A stretch of DNA of 64,000 bases. It comes from Comamonas testosteroni TK102 (GTDB lineage: Bacteria > Pseudomonadota > Gammaproteobacteria > Burkholderiales > Burkholderiaceae_C). Shown one piece after another: positions 43,348 to 53,318 of the stretch. Position 1 is the first letter of the stretch; every line of letters begins with the position of its first letter. The DNA is taken from positions 4,588,001 to 4,652,000 of the forward strand of contig NZ_CP006704.1 of the NCBI RefSeq assembly GCF_000739375.1. The letters are read 5' to 3'. Both the position numbers and the translations under genes were made by a program. The notes below the pieces were generated by a model. That model did no database searches. It had not been told where the DNA came from and saw only the letters and a list, made by a program, of their open reading frames with translations.

Positions 43348-45646
43348 ATGACACAAAACCTGTCCTCCGCCGAACAAGCCCTGCGCGATGCGGCCCGCGA
43401 ATACCACCGCAGCCCCGTCAAAGGCAAGATTTCCGTCACCCCTACCAAGCCCCTGTCCAACCAGCGTGACCTGTCCCTGGCCTACTCGCCGGGCGTGGCC
43501 TATCCCTGCCTGGACATCGAGGCAGACCCCTCGACCGCCGCCGAGTACACCTCGCGCGGCAACCTGGTCGGCGTGATCACCAACGGCACCGCAGTGCTGG
43601 GCCTGGGCGATATCGGCCCGCTGGCTTCCAAGCCCGTGATGGAAGGCAAGGGTTGCCTGTTCAAGAAGTTTGCCGGCGTGGACGTCTTCGACATCGAACT
43701 GGCCGAGCGCGATCCCGACAAGCTCATCGACATCATTGCCTCGATGGAGCCCACCCTGGGCGGCATCAACCTGGAAGACATCAAGGCTCCCGAGTGCTTC
43801 TACATCGAGCAGGAGCTGTCCAAGCGCATGAACATTCCGGTGTTCCATGACGACCAGCACGGCACGGCCATCATCTCCAGCGCCGCTTTGCTCAATGGCC
43901 TGGAACTGGTGGGCAAGGACATCGGCGCCGTCAAGGTGGCCGTCTCCGGCGCCGGCGCGGCTGCCATTGCCTGCGTGGACGTGATGGTGGGCCTGGGCAT
44001 CAAGCGCTCCAATGTCTACATGGTGGACTCCAAGGGCGTGATCTATGAAGGCCGCCCCGGCGGTCTGGACGCCTCCAAGCAGCGCTACGCTCAGAACACC
44101 GAAGCCCGCACCCTGGCCGACGTGGTCGACGGCGCCGACGTGTTCCTGGGCTGCTCCGCTCCCGGCGTGCTGACTGCCGACATGGTCAAGACCATGGCCG
44201 ACAAGCCCATCATCCTGGCCCTGGCCAACCCGGAGCCCGAAATCCGCCCCGAACTGGCCAAGGCCATCCGCCCGGATTGCATCGTGGCCACCGGCCGCTC
44301 CGACTATCCCAACCAGGTCAACAACGTCCTGTGCTTCCCCTACATCTTCCGTGGCGCGCTGGACTGCGGCGCCACCAAGATCACCGAAGCCATGAAGCTG
44401 GCCTGCGTGCGTGAAATCGCCGCCCTGGCCAAGCAGGACGTCAGCGACGAAGTCGCCGCCGCCTACCAGGGCAAGGAGCTGACCTTCGGCCCCGATTACC
44501 TGATCCCCACGCCCTTCGATACACGCCTGATCCTGCGCATCGCTCCCGCCGTGGCCCAGGCCGCCGCCGAATCCGGTGTCGCCACCCGCCCCATCGAGGA
44601 CATCGCCGCCTACCGCGAAAGCCTGACCCGCTTTGTCTACCAGACCAGCATGTTCATGCGTCCCGTGTTTGCAGCCGCCAAGGCCAATCTGCAGCGCGTG
44701 GCCTATGCCGAAGGTGAAGACGAGCGCGTGCTGCGTGCCGTGCAGGTTGCCGTGGACGATGGCCTGGCCAAGCCCATCCTGATCGGTCGCCCTGCCGTCA
44801 TCGAAGCCCGCATTGCCAAGGCCGGCCTGCGCATCCAGCTGGGCAAGGATGTGGAAATCTGCAATCCCGAAGACGATCCCCGCTTCCGTCAGTACTGGGA
44901 GACCTATCACAAGCTGATGGGCCGCAACGGCGTCACTCCCGAAGCCGCCAAGGCTGCGGTGCGCCGCTCCAACACCCTGATCGCCGCCCTGATGGTGCAC
45001 CTGGGTGATGCCGACGCCATGCTGTGCGGCCTGGTCGGTCGCTTCGACAGCCACCTGGCCCATCTGGAAGATGTGCTGGGCCTGAAGAAGGGCGCCAACG
45101 AGTTCGCCACCGTGAACGCCGTCATGCTGGAGTCCGGCACGCTGTTCGTGGCCGATACCTACATCAACGACGCCCCCAGCGCCGAAGAGCTGGCCGAGAT
45201 CGCCAAGATGGCTGCCGACGAAGTGGCCCGCTTCGGCCTGCCCCCCCAAGGTGGCCTTCCTCTCGCACAGCAACTACGGCTCGTCCACGCGTGGCTCGGC
45301 CCGCAAGATGCGCGCTGCACGCGACCTGTTCGCCGCCGCCAACCCCGGCATCGAGTGCGATGGCGAAATGCACGGCGACGCGGCACTGGACGCCAACGTG
45401 CGCAGCCACTCCCTGCTGGAGTCCTCGCTGACCGGCGCGGCCAACGTGCTGATCTGCCCCAACCTCGACGCCGCGAACATCCTGTTCAACGTGCTCAAGA
45501 CCACGGGCGGCCATGGCACCACCATCGGCCCCATCCTGATGGGCTGCTCGGCCTCCGCCCATGTGCTGACGCCCTCCTCCACCGTGCGCCGCGTGGTCAA
45601 CATGACCGCTCTGGCAGCCGCTCAGGCCATCGCACTGCGCAGCTGA
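43348..45646 (+). pseudogene. maeB: NADP-malic enzyme with phosphotransacetylase-like domain, one-base frameshift
   Basis: The N-terminal malic enzyme domain ([51 protein letters not shown]) runs to about residue 430 and is followed by a phosphotransacetylase-like regulatory domain (RVAYAEGEDERVLRAVQVAVDDGLAKPILIGRP). At 45241-45247 seven C residues replace the six needed, so the frame breaks after FGLPP. The intended C-terminus continues in the +1 frame (FLSHSNYGSSTRGSARKMR, ending IALRS at 45646). With six C residues the product would be 765 residues, the normal MaeB length, converting malate to pyruvate. Everything else is well preserved, so this is either a sequencing error or a recent mutation. 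Confidence 0.9.
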
Positions 45647-45690
45647 TCAAACGGCACCTCTCGGGCATCCCGCCCGAGGCAGCCACAAGA

Positions 45691-45717
45691 ACGCCCTTCG
45701 GGGCGTTTTTGTTTTGC
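45691..45717 (+). terminator. Terminator after maeB
   Basis: Arms ACGCCC / GGGCGT around TTCG followed by T5GT4. Confidence 0.85.
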
Positions 45718-45902
45718 TCTCGAACCTTCACGACGACCCTTGGTTCGCCGGCCGTGACCATTGCCAGCGTCGCCAAGTCAAGCGATGAAAAGTGGCTGGC
45801 ACTCCCTATGCAGCAAGCGCGGCACGCTATGGTTTTCATGAACAGGACAAAATACGCGCAATGCCGGACAGCGTGCAATCCTTGTGTAGAATCCTGCCAT
45901 CC

Positions 45903-45992
45903 GGAGGTTTGGGTGAGTGGTTTAAACCAGCAGTCTTGAAAACTGCCGAAGGAGTGATCCTTCCGTGAGTTCGAATCTCACAGCCTCCGCCA
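45903..45992 (+). tRNA. tRNA-Ser (anticodon TGA)
   Basis: A 90-base class II tRNA: 7-bp acceptor stem GGAGGTT paired with AGCCTCC, D arm with GGTTTAAACC, anticodon stem GCAGT/ACTGC with loop CTTGAAA (anticodon TGA at 45937-45939), long variable arm, T arm with GTTCGAATC, and encoded CCA. A T-rich hairpin follows at about 46012-46032. It stands at the boundary to the insertion-sequence-rich part of the window. Confidence 0.97.
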
Positions 45993-46007
45993 GAACAAAA
46001 AGCTAAC

Positions 46008-46037
46008 CCCTTGATTTATCAAGGGTTTTTTCTTTTT
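46008..46037 (+). terminator. Terminator after tRNA-Ser
   Basis: CCCCTTGAT / ATCAAGGG arms followed by T6. Confidence 0.8.
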
Positions 46038-46183
46038 AAGCCACCATCAGTATGCCATCTGGTATGCCATGGCATGTTGGCTGCAGTTAAACTTGTTGAG
46101 AAGCAACCGCGACAAAGAGCTGTGCGTTGTTTTTCGTGTAACCGTTCCAGCTTCTAGCTATTGATTGCAGTTAATAAGACCGA

Positions 46184-46866
46184 CTAACACAAACGTTCGA
46201 CGAATCGCGAACAAATGTTGGCAGCGGTCAGCATGAGCAGTGCAGTGCGTGGTGGATGTTCAGCATACGTTCGAAGCGGATGTGCAGCTTGCCAATGCCG
46301 CCAAACCATGCATGGCTTCTCTCCTCTACCCTCCGAGGTTTACCCAAGCGTTTGCTGTTTTCGATGCCCCGCCTAGCAGTCCTGCTTGATATGCAATGGC
46401 TGCGCAGGTGCGGTCAGCATATGGCGTACTCCGCATCTTGACTGCTGAGAGTGCATCGATGCACTTTCGAGCATCATGGGGTCGTACCGATTGGCGCCAC
46501 TGAGCAGCCCCACCAATGGAATAACTCGGGCGTCCACGATGATGTGCCGTTTGCAGCCGAGCTTGCCTCGATCCGTGGGGTTAGGGCCTGTTTCCTGGTC
46601 ACCCGGGGGCTTGGCACCGTGGAGCCAGCTATGCTTGCTCGGTTCCAATCAATCTGGTCATGCTCGCGCAGACGCACCAGCAAGGCTTGGTGCAAACGCT
46701 GCCAGACGCCATTGGTATTCCAGTCACGCAAGCACCGCCAGCAGGTCATACCACTGCCGTAACCCAAGGACTGAGGCAAGTCTTCCCATGGGATGCCGGT
46801 TTGCAGCACGAACAGAATGCCATTGAGCGCTGCTTCATCGCTCACGGTGAAGCTTACGTGCGCCAC
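46184..46866 (-). pseudogene. Decayed IS5-family (IS427-like) transposase
   Basis: Read on the minus strand, pieces of one transposase appear in changing frames. They are NGILFVLQTGIPWEDLPQSLGYGSGMTCWRCLRDW (N-terminal part), DWNRASIAGSTV..., then GAKPPGDQETGPNPTDRGKLGCKRHIIVDARVIPLVGLLSGANRYD, and a C-terminal piece GIENSKRLGKPRRVEERSHAWFGGIGKLHIRFERMLNIHHAL ending with ICSRFVERLC. IS427-type elements normally use one programmed frameshift, but here at least two extra breaks and a missing N-terminus show it is dead. No terminal repeats were found. Confidence 0.85.
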
Positions 46867-46995
46867 CTTTGACGGAAGGCGTGAAGGCTGGGATCAGGGA
46901 CTACAACTGTCGCTACAGTTCTTTGCTAACGGGTTGTCTTGCCATGAGGGCCAGGAGCATAAATGCTTCTGGCTGATCTTAAAGAGAGGTGGCGT

Positions 46996-48386
46996 TAGAT
47001 GGTATGGAAGCCTCCCTCCTGAGAGGCTTGTGCCCCGCGCCAAGCAGGGCCACTGTGTGAAGTCTTACTGAACAGGAGACTGTCATGGACCATACCGTTA
47101 TTGCGGTTGACACCGCCAAGAAGGTGTTCCAGTTGCATTGGGTGGAGCACGACACGGGCAGCATAGAACGGCTACAACTCAAGCGGGCTCGCTTGCTCGA
47201 ATGGTTTGCCACCCGCGCGCCATCGCTCGTAGTGATGGAGGCCTGCGGCGGCACGCATGAGTGGGCTCGCGCTTTGGCGCAATTGGGGCACGAAGTGCGT
47301 CTGATCTCTCCGCGCAAGGTCCGGCCGTTCGTTCAGCGCAACAAGACCGATGCCGCGGATGCTCAGGCGATCTGGACAGCGTGCCACCAACCGGGCATGC
47401 GCTTTGTGCCAGTGAAGACCCAGGCGCAGCAGGTCGTGTTGTCGTTGCATCGGATCCGAGCACAGCTCATGAAGAGCCGCATCATGCAAACCAACGAACT
47501 GCGAGGCATTCTCTATGAGTTCGGCCTTGTGCTACCCGAAGGTCATCGCGCGCTGCTCAAAGCACTGCCAGACGCGCTTGCTGATGCAGCTCAGCGCCTG
47601 CCAGCGACGTTGATGGAGAGCCTGAACGAGCAGATGCGCCGCATTGATCAACTGAGCCGGGATATCGACCAGATCGAACACAGGCTCGCCCAGCAACTGC
47701 GCGAGTCCCCGGCTTGCCAGCGCATTGCTCAAATACCTGGCATTGGCCTGCTCACCGCAACCGCAGTTGTTGCCAGCATGGGCAATGCCCAGGCGTTTAA
47801 AGACGCGAGAGAGTTCTCAGCGTGGGTCGGATTGGTGCCACGCCAAAGCGGCACCGGTGGTCGAGTGCGGCAAATGGGCATCAGCAAACGTGGGGACGCA
47901 TATTTGCGAACTCTGCTGATGCATGCGGCAAGATCTGTTGTGCTCAAAAGCCACGAAGCGTCCACATGGCCGTGGCTGCAGACGTTGCTCAAACGCCGCC
48001 CCTACAACGTAGTGGTTGCAGCAGTTGCCAATAAGCTGGCCAGGACCATCTGGGCTGTGCTTGCCAAAGGGCAGGCGTGGAGTGCTCAAGCCTGGCAGGG
48101 GGCGCACTGAAGAGCGCGAAGAATTCATTGCGAATTTGACGTTTTGAAGGAGAGCAAGCGACCCCAAATGTGTGATGGGCCAGACAGGTCGGACCGAGAT
48201 GAGGACACTCCGATTAGAGCCAAGAGCATCCAGCTCGAGTGTTAGATGGGAGCCTCATTAGCGAATGCCATCAGGGCCAGCAGGCAACCAGCCTGCACAA
48301 CAGGCCGGATATAAGACTGCAGTCCTGCCTCCTGATTCTTCACGCACAACGGTTACTTGCAATCCGGGAGGCTTCCATATAAAAGC
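46996..48386 (+). mobile_element. IS110-family (IS1111-like) insertion sequence
   Basis: One transposase gene flanked by a perfect 14-bp inverted repeat at 47003-47016 and 48366-48379. Inverted repeats lying slightly inside the ends are the mark of the IS1111 group, so the true ends are probably a few bases outside. Total length about 1.4 kb, normal for the group. It appears complete. The ~250 bases after the transposase stop are non-coding and belong to the element. Confidence 0.8.
47085..48110 (+). CDS. IS110-family transposase
   Basis: 341 residues. The N-terminal DEDD RuvC-like domain shows D9 (IAVDTAKK), E52 (VMEACGG), and D89/D92 (NKTDAADA). The C-terminal transposase_20 domain has IPGIGLLTATAVVASMGNAQAFKDAREFSAWVGLVPRQSGTGGRVRQMGISKRGDAYLRTLLMHAARS with the conserved Ser. 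All motifs are intact, so the enzyme is likely active. Start at 47085 with AGGAG upstream. Confidence 0.95.
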   Translation: MDHTVIAVDTAKKVFQLHWVEHDTGSIERLQLKRARLLEWFATRAPSLVVMEACGGTHEWARALAQLGHEVRLISPRKVRPFVQRNKTDAADAQAIWTACHQPGMRFVPVKTQAQQVVLSLHRIRAQLMKSRIMQTNELRGILYEFGLVLPEGHRALLKALPDALADAAQRLPATLMESLNEQMRRIDQLSRDIDQIEHRLAQQLRESPACQRIAQIPGIGLLTATAVVASMGNAQAFKDAREFSAWVGLVPRQSGTGGRVRQMGISKRGDAYLRTLLMHAARSVVLKSHEASTWPWLQTLLKRRPYNVVVAAVANKLARTIWAVLAKGQAWSAQAWQGAH

Positions 48387-48499
48387 GGCTCTAAGTGAAA
48401 TTTCCGCTTCAGGCTGAAAGCGGAAGCCCGCTAACGTCGGCCTCGAGAGATGGCAAAACGCCTTTATTTAAGTCCAAGCGTCAGCCTGCAAACAGCCAA

Positions 48500-49240
48500 T
48501 TACCAGGGCTGCGTCGTAGGGCCCACGGTGAACTCGGTGACATTGGTGTCAGCCGGTTGCTCAATGGCGAAGGCAACGACACTGGCGATGCGATCAGGTG
48601 AAATGCCATGCGCCTCGTACAGCGCGTGCATCCCCGCCGAAGTGACCGGGTCGCTGATCGTGTTCAACAACTCTGTGTTGATGGCTGCTGGATAGATAGT
48701 GGCGGTGCGAATGTTGCTCTTCTCTATGGCCGACTCGATGCGCAGGACTTCCATGAACTCACGCACAAACCACTTCGTGCCACCATAGACCGCAGCACCG
48801 GGATATGCCTTCAGTCCTGCCACAGACGAGGTCGCAATCACCTGGCCTGACTTCTGTGCGGTGAACGTCGGCAGCACAGCTGCCACGCCGTTGAGGACGC
48901 CTTTGATATTGATGTCGACCATTTCGTGCCAATCATCGGTTTTCATGGCCGACAACGGCGCACTGGGCATGATACCGGCATTGAGGAAGATGACGTCGAT
49001 CTTGCCAAAGGTGTCTTTTGCCAGTTTGACGATGGCGTCGTTGTCGGCTTGCTTGGTGACGTCAAGCACTTGGTAAATCGCTTCGCCGCCTAACGATCGG
49101 ATCTCGTCTGTGAGTTTCTGGAGCTTGTCTTCGCGCCGTGCGCCGAGGACCACCTTAGCCCCCTTCGCTGCCAACAGTTTTGCGCTCGCTGCGCCAATTC
49201 CTGAAGATGCACCTGTGATGATGACGACTTTGCCTTGCAT
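48500..49240 (-). CDS. Short-chain dehydrogenase/reductase (classical SDR)
   Basis: 246 residues. It has the cofactor motif TGASSGIG at the N-terminus, NAG in VIFLNAGIM, an active-site Ser in ATSSVAGLKAYPGAAVYGGTKW with the YxxxK motif intact, and a short C-terminus. Substrate unknown. Start at 49240 (MQGKVVIITG) with AGGAGA upstream; a longer frame adds 13 residues without domain support. It lies before the LysR gene on the same strand, next to the divergent hydrolase operon, and may belong to the same acquired module. Confidence 0.9.
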   Translation of the reverse strand: MQGKVVIITGASSGIGAASAKLLAAKGAKVVLGARREDKLQKLTDEIRSLGGEAIYQVLDVTKQADNDAIVKLAKDTFGKIDVIFLNAGIMPSAPLSAMKTDDWHEMVDINIKGVLNGVAAVLPTFTAQKSGQVIATSSVAGLKAYPGAAVYGGTKWFVREFMEVLRIESAIEKSNIRTATIYPAAINTELLNTISDPVTSAGMHALYEAHGISPDRIASVVAFAIEQPADTNVTEFTVGPTTQPW

Positions 49241-49426
49241 GTTTCTGTTCTCCTGATGTGAGTCCTTGGGAGTGACCAAGGGTTAACCAGAAGATTAATG
49301 ACGGACTGCCGATAGAACTAGCCGTCCAGCACCGCAAGGTCTTATTGAAATACTGCATGAATCGCTTGTGATACCAGCGATTCTTATATCAGTACTTGGT
49401 GCTGGCTTGGTCCGATTGTCAATAGG

Positions 49427-50326
49427 TCAAGCTGCTGCCTCGGGCCCTCTCAAGGCTTCGATCACCAGTTTGAGCGCTCGAGAAGATTCCCGTCTACTCG
49501 GGTAATAGACATGCCAGCCTGGCCAGGTCGGCCAAGTACCCTCCATCACAAAGTTCAGCCGACCCGCATCAACATGCGGCTTGAGTACATCCTCCGGTGC
49601 AAAAACCAGTCCGAGCCCGTCTACTGCGGCCTGAATCATCTGGTACGTGCCGCTGAACGTGACTTGCCCGTCCACCTTGATTGGTGTAACCCTTCCGTCC
49701 TGGATTAGTTCCCAGGCATAGATTGCGCCGCTGCTCAGCCGCAGTGTGATGCCTTGGTGACCAGCTAGGTCATCGATAGTCTGTGGCACTCCATGCGAAG
49801 CAAGGTATTGAGGTGATGCGGCAATAGCAGCACGGGTATCCGGCCCGATGCGTACAGCGACCATATCCTGCGCCACTTGGTCCCCCATTCGAACCCCAAC
49901 GTCGAATCTTTCAGACACGAGGTCCACCAACTTGTAGTCCGTGGAGATCTCAATCCGAAGTTCAGGATAGTCCTTGAGCAAGGGACACAGCCTTGGCCAC
50001 AAGAGCCGATCCGCCACGATATCAATCGCGGTAATTCGAATGGTTCCTGTCGGCTTGTCTCGGTATTCACGTACCGCTGCTAGGTCGGCTGCGATTTCCT
50101 CCAGCTTTGGGCCCACGCTCAGCAACAACTGTTCCCCAGCCTCTGTAGGAGCCACGCTTCGGGTTGTGCGGGTCAGCAGTCGCACACCTAGCCTCATCTC
50201 TAGTCCTCTGACGGTGTGGCTTAGGGTGGATTGAGACAAGCCTAGACGTGCAGCAGCCCGGGTAAAGCTGCGCTCCTGGGCCACCGCCAGAAAGGCGTAA
50301 AGGTCATTGAGGTTTTCAGTGTCCAT
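49427..50326 (-). CDS. LysR-family regulator, divergent from hydrolase operon
   Basis: 299 residues. The HTH (LNDLYAFLAVAQERSFTRAAARLGLSQSTLSHTVRGLEMRLGVRLLTRTTRSVAPTEAG) is followed by a CrgA/AaeR-like effector domain. It is divergent from the alpha/beta hydrolase gene with 150 bases between starts, so it is the natural regulator of the six-gene operon and perhaps of the SDR behind it. Confidence 0.9.
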   Translation of the reverse strand: MDTENLNDLYAFLAVAQERSFTRAAARLGLSQSTLSHTVRGLEMRLGVRLLTRTTRSVAPTEAGEQLLLSVGPKLEEIAADLAAVREYRDKPTGTIRITAIDIVADRLLWPRLCPLLKDYPELRIEISTDYKLVDLVSERFDVGVRMGDQVAQDMVAVRIGPDTRAAIAASPQYLASHGVPQTIDDLAGHQGITLRLSSGAIYAWELIQDGRVTPIKVDGQVTFSGTYQMIQAAVDGLGLVFAPEDVLKPHVDAGRLNFVMEGTWPTWPGWHVYYPSRRESSRALKLVIEALRGPEAAA

Positions 50327-50476
50327 TAATCGAATTTGGCCATATGTTTATGTGGATTATGCAGTCTAGTACTAAATAACTGTGTTCTTTACAGTTTAGG
50401 CACGGACTTGCGAGAGATACGGCCTGGGCTTGCTTTGCAACCAAGTCGAGGTCGCTCCTAGCCAAAGGAACACGAA

Positions 50477-51646
50477 ATGAACGATTCAGTCAGCGACACG
50501 GACCAGTCATCGACTATCCAGGTCAACGGAACCGTAGCCAAACCTTCTTCAATGAGTTCCGCCGAGCGCTCCGTAGCCCGTCGCAACTTCATGCACTCTG
50601 CAGCCCTCGCCGGGTCTGCCGTTTTGCTTGCAGGCATTCCTGGACTAGCAAGTGCAGCGCCCAACACCATCAAAGAGGTAAATCACATGCAACTGACGCA
50701 AGAATGGGACAAGACCTTCCCCAAGAGCGACAAGGTTGATCACCAGAAGGTGACTTTTAAGAACCGATACGGCTTCACTTTGGTGGGAGACCTTTACCTG
50801 CCCAAGAGCACCAAAGGCAAGCTCGCAGCTATCGCAGTCAGCGGCCCGCTCGGCGCCGTGAAAGAGCAGTCATCTGGCCTGTATGCGCAGACGATGGCCG
50901 AGCGCGGCTTCGCCACATTGGCATTCGATCCTTCCTTCACTGGAGAGAGCGGCGGCGAGCCCCGCAACGTGGCCTCACCTGACATCAACATTGAGGACTT
51001 CAGCGCAGCCGTTGATTTTCTGGGGCTGCAATCCGTTGTTGACCGAGGTCGAATTGGCATTCTGGGTATCTGCGGCTGGGGTGGTATGGCTCTTGGCGCT
51101 GCCGCCGTAGACAAGCGTATCAAGGCGGTTGCCGCCAGCACGATGTACGACATGACCCGCGTCATGTCTAAGGGCTACTTTGACAGCACGACGCCCGAGC
51201 AGCGCACGAAAGCCCTGGAGCAACTCAGCCAGCAACGCTGGGCGGACGCCGAACAGGGAACTCCAGCCTATGGTCCGGTCTCGCTCGAACTACAGGGCGG
51301 CGAGTCGCAGTTCGTGGTCGAGTATGCAGCCTACTACAAGGACAAGAAGCGCGGCTTCCACCATCGTGCCATTAACTCGAACGCATCGTGGACCCTCACT
51401 ACGCCACTGTCGTTCATGAACCTGCCCATCCTCACCTACGTCGCAGAAATCTCGCCGCGTCCACTACTGCTCGTCCACGGTGAAAAGGCTCACTCGCGCT
51501 ACTTCAGCGAAACGGCCTATGCAGCTGCTGCAGAACCGAAGGAACTGGTGATCATCCCCGGTGCCACCCACACAGACCTCTACGACCGCCTGGACGTCAT
51601 CCCATTTGACAAGCTGACGTCGTTCTTCACAGACAACCTGAAATAA
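50477..51646 (+). CDS. Tat-exported alpha/beta hydrolase (YcjY-like)
   Basis: 389 residues. The N-terminus has a twin-arginine-type signal (SVARRNFMHSAALAGSAVLLAGIPGLASA), then an alpha/beta hydrolase of the YcjY/DLH-like group. The nucleophile elbow reads GICGWGGM, placing Cys where most esterases have Ser. A His is seen in PGATHTDLYD. Related proteins are annotated as dienelactone-hydrolase-like, with unknown substrate. First gene of an operon continuing with five small enzymes or binding proteins. Confidence 0.85.
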   Translation: MNDSVSDTDQSSTIQVNGTVAKPSSMSSAERSVARRNFMHSAALAGSAVLLAGIPGLASAAPNTIKEVNHMQLTQEWDKTFPKSDKVDHQKVTFKNRYGFTLVGDLYLPKSTKGKLAAIAVSGPLGAVKEQSSGLYAQTMAERGFATLAFDPSFTGESGGEPRNVASPDINIEDFSAAVDFLGLQSVVDRGRIGILGICGWGGMALGAAAVDKRIKAVAASTMYDMTRVMSKGYFDSTTPEQRTKALEQLSQQRWADAEQGTPAYGPVSLELQGGESQFVVEYAAYYKDKKRGFHHRAINSNASWTLTTPLSFMNLPILTYVAEISPRPLLLVHGEKAHSRYFSETAYAAAAEPKELVIIPGATHTDLYDRLDVIPFDKLTSFFTDNLK

Positions 51647-51702
51647 GCCAAAGGTGTCGCCGGGCCGACGGCACAGATACCCGCCAAGAAGGAGCAGCCG
51701 CC

Positions 51703-52059
51703 ATGGACATCCAACTGACCATCAACGAACAGCCTATTGCCGCGATCGTGGTCAATAGCGGGGCCGCACGTGATTTTCTGGCATTGCTTCCCCTGACGCT
51801 AACGCTGGACGACTATGCCGCCACCGAGAAGATAGCACCGCTGCCGGCCAAGCTTTCGACTGCTGGTGAACCGAAGGGTATGACGCCTTCGATCGGCGAT
51901 ATCACCTACTACGCCCCCTGGGGCAACCTGGCCATCTTCTACAAAGGCTTTGGCCACGCCAACGGCCTGGTCAAGCTTGGCCACATCACGGGCGACATGA
52001 GCTTGCTTCGTGGCCCTGGGCCATTGACGGCGCTTATCGAGATTGTCCGCAAGGACTGA
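51703..52059 (+). CDS. Cyclophilin-like fold protein
   Basis: 118 residues. The sequence [49 protein letters not shown] and the later [31 protein letters not shown] match the Cyclophil_like family, small beta-barrels without clear isomerase residues. Ribosome site AAGGAG before the ATG. Second gene of the hydrolase operon; function unknown. Confidence 0.8.
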   Translation: MDIQLTINEQPIAAIVVNSGAARDFLALLPLTLTLDDYAATEKIAPLPAKLSTAGEPKGMTPSIGDITYYAPWGNLAIFYKGFGHANGLVKLGHITGDMSLLRGPGPLTALIEIVRKD

Positions 52060-52100
52060 CACTCCTATGCAACCGCCCTTCAACAGCGAAAGGAAATGAC

Positions 52101-52511
52101 ATGCAACTCAAACGCGCAGGCTCTCAGCCATCGGTAAAAGGTCCAGCCGAGTGGTTCACCGGAACGGTCCGCATTGACCCGCTGAACGCCGCACCGGCGC
52201 CTTCCCGTGTCTCGTGTGCGGCGGTCACCTTCGAGCCGGGGGCGCGCACCGCCTGGCACACCCATCCGCTAGGTCAAACATTGATCGTGACCGCCGGCTG
52301 CGGTTGGACGCAGTGCGAAGGTGAGTCCATCGTTGAGATTCGTGCAGGTGATGTGATCTGGTGTCCACCGGGCCACAAGCACTGGCATGGAGCTTCTGCC
52401 ACCACTGCCATGACCCATATCGCCATCCAAGAAGCGCTCGATGGCAAAAACGTCGAGTGGCTGGAGCACGTCACCGACGCACAGTATTTTGTGGGCCCAT
52501 CGAAGCCCTGA
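52101..52511 (+). CDS. Single-domain cupin, cytoplasmic
   Basis: 136 residues. Cupin motif 1 [21 protein letters not shown] and motif 2 [16 protein letters not shown] supply the three metal-binding His. It is similar along its length to the secreted cupin two genes on (FFTG.ARIDP, FEPGAR, GDVVWCPPGVKHWHGA), so the two are paralogues. Possibly a small-molecule isomerase, lyase or dioxygenase; mandelonitrile-lyase-like cupins are in this family. Confidence 0.87.
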   Translation: MQLKRAGSQPSVKGPAEWFTGTVRIDPLNAAPAPSRVSCAAVTFEPGARTAWHTHPLGQTLIVTAGCGWTQCEGESIVEIRAGDVIWCPPGHKHWHGASATTAMTHIAIQEALDGKNVEWLEHVTDAQYFVGPSKP

Positions 52512-52530
52512 AGTCAGCAGGAATAGCACT

Positions 52531-53301
52531 ATGCACAACGTCAACTACAACTGCAAAGGTCAGGTCGCACTGATAACGGGGGCCGCATCAGGTATGGGGC
52601 TGGCTACGGCGCGCGCATTCGCCGAGGCCGGCGCGTCAGTGGTTCTTTCGGACATACGGGCCGATGCCCTGACTGCCGCCATCGAAGAGCTGAAGGCTGC
52701 AGGCCACCGTGTTCTCGGCATCGCGGGTGATGTGTCCGATGAGACCTTTGTGAAATTGCTTGTTGAGCAAACGGTATCCACCTTCGGGCGTCTTGACGCG
52801 GCGTTTAACAACGCGGGGATTCAAAGCCCAGCCGTCGATACTGCCGATGTCGAGAGTGAGGTATTCGATCGCATCAATGGCATCAATCTGCGTGGTGTGT
52901 GGTTGTGCATGAAGTACCAGCTCATCCAGATGCGGAAGCAAGGCAGCGGTGCAATTGTCAACAACTCGTCGCTAGGTGGCCTTGTGGGAGTGCCAGGTCG
53001 CGCCGCCTACCACGCGGCCAAGCACGGTGTGCTTGGCCTGACCAAGAGTGCCGCCCTTGAATATGCCGCCCGTGGCATTCGTATCAACGCCATCTGTCCA
53101 GGTATCGTGGAGACGCCCATGGTGGCAGGGATGCTGCAAGGCGAAACCGCAGTCATGCAAGAAATGATGAAGGACGTCCCCATCAACCGCCTGGGCACAG
53201 CCCAGGAGATCGCCAACGCGGTGCTGTGGCTTTGTAGTAGCGCCGCCAGTTTTATCGTCGGCGTCGCATTGCCAGTCGATGGCGGTTACACGGCTCGCTA
53301 A
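52531..53301 (+). CDS. Short-chain dehydrogenase/reductase
   Basis: 256 residues. It has TGAASGMG for the cofactor, NNAGIQ, NNSSLGGLVG with the catalytic Ser, YHAAKHG (YxxxK) and PGIVETPM, followed by the C-terminal LPVDGGYTAR. All classical SDR motifs are intact. Start at 52531 (MHNVNYNCKG) rather than the longer frame overlapping the cupin gene. It is the fourth gene of the operon. Confidence 0.92.
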   Translation: MHNVNYNCKGQVALITGAASGMGLATARAFAEAGASVVLSDIRADALTAAIEELKAAGHRVLGIAGDVSDETFVKLLVEQTVSTFGRLDAAFNNAGIQSPAVDTADVESEVFDRINGINLRGVWLCMKYQLIQMRKQGSGAIVNNSSLGGLVGVPGRAAYHAAKHGVLGLTKSAALEYAARGIRINAICPGIVETPMVAGMLQGETAVMQEMMKDVPINRLGTAQEIANAVLWLCSSAASFIVGVALPVDGGYTAR

Positions 53302-53318
53302 TATCAAGAGGAAATCAC

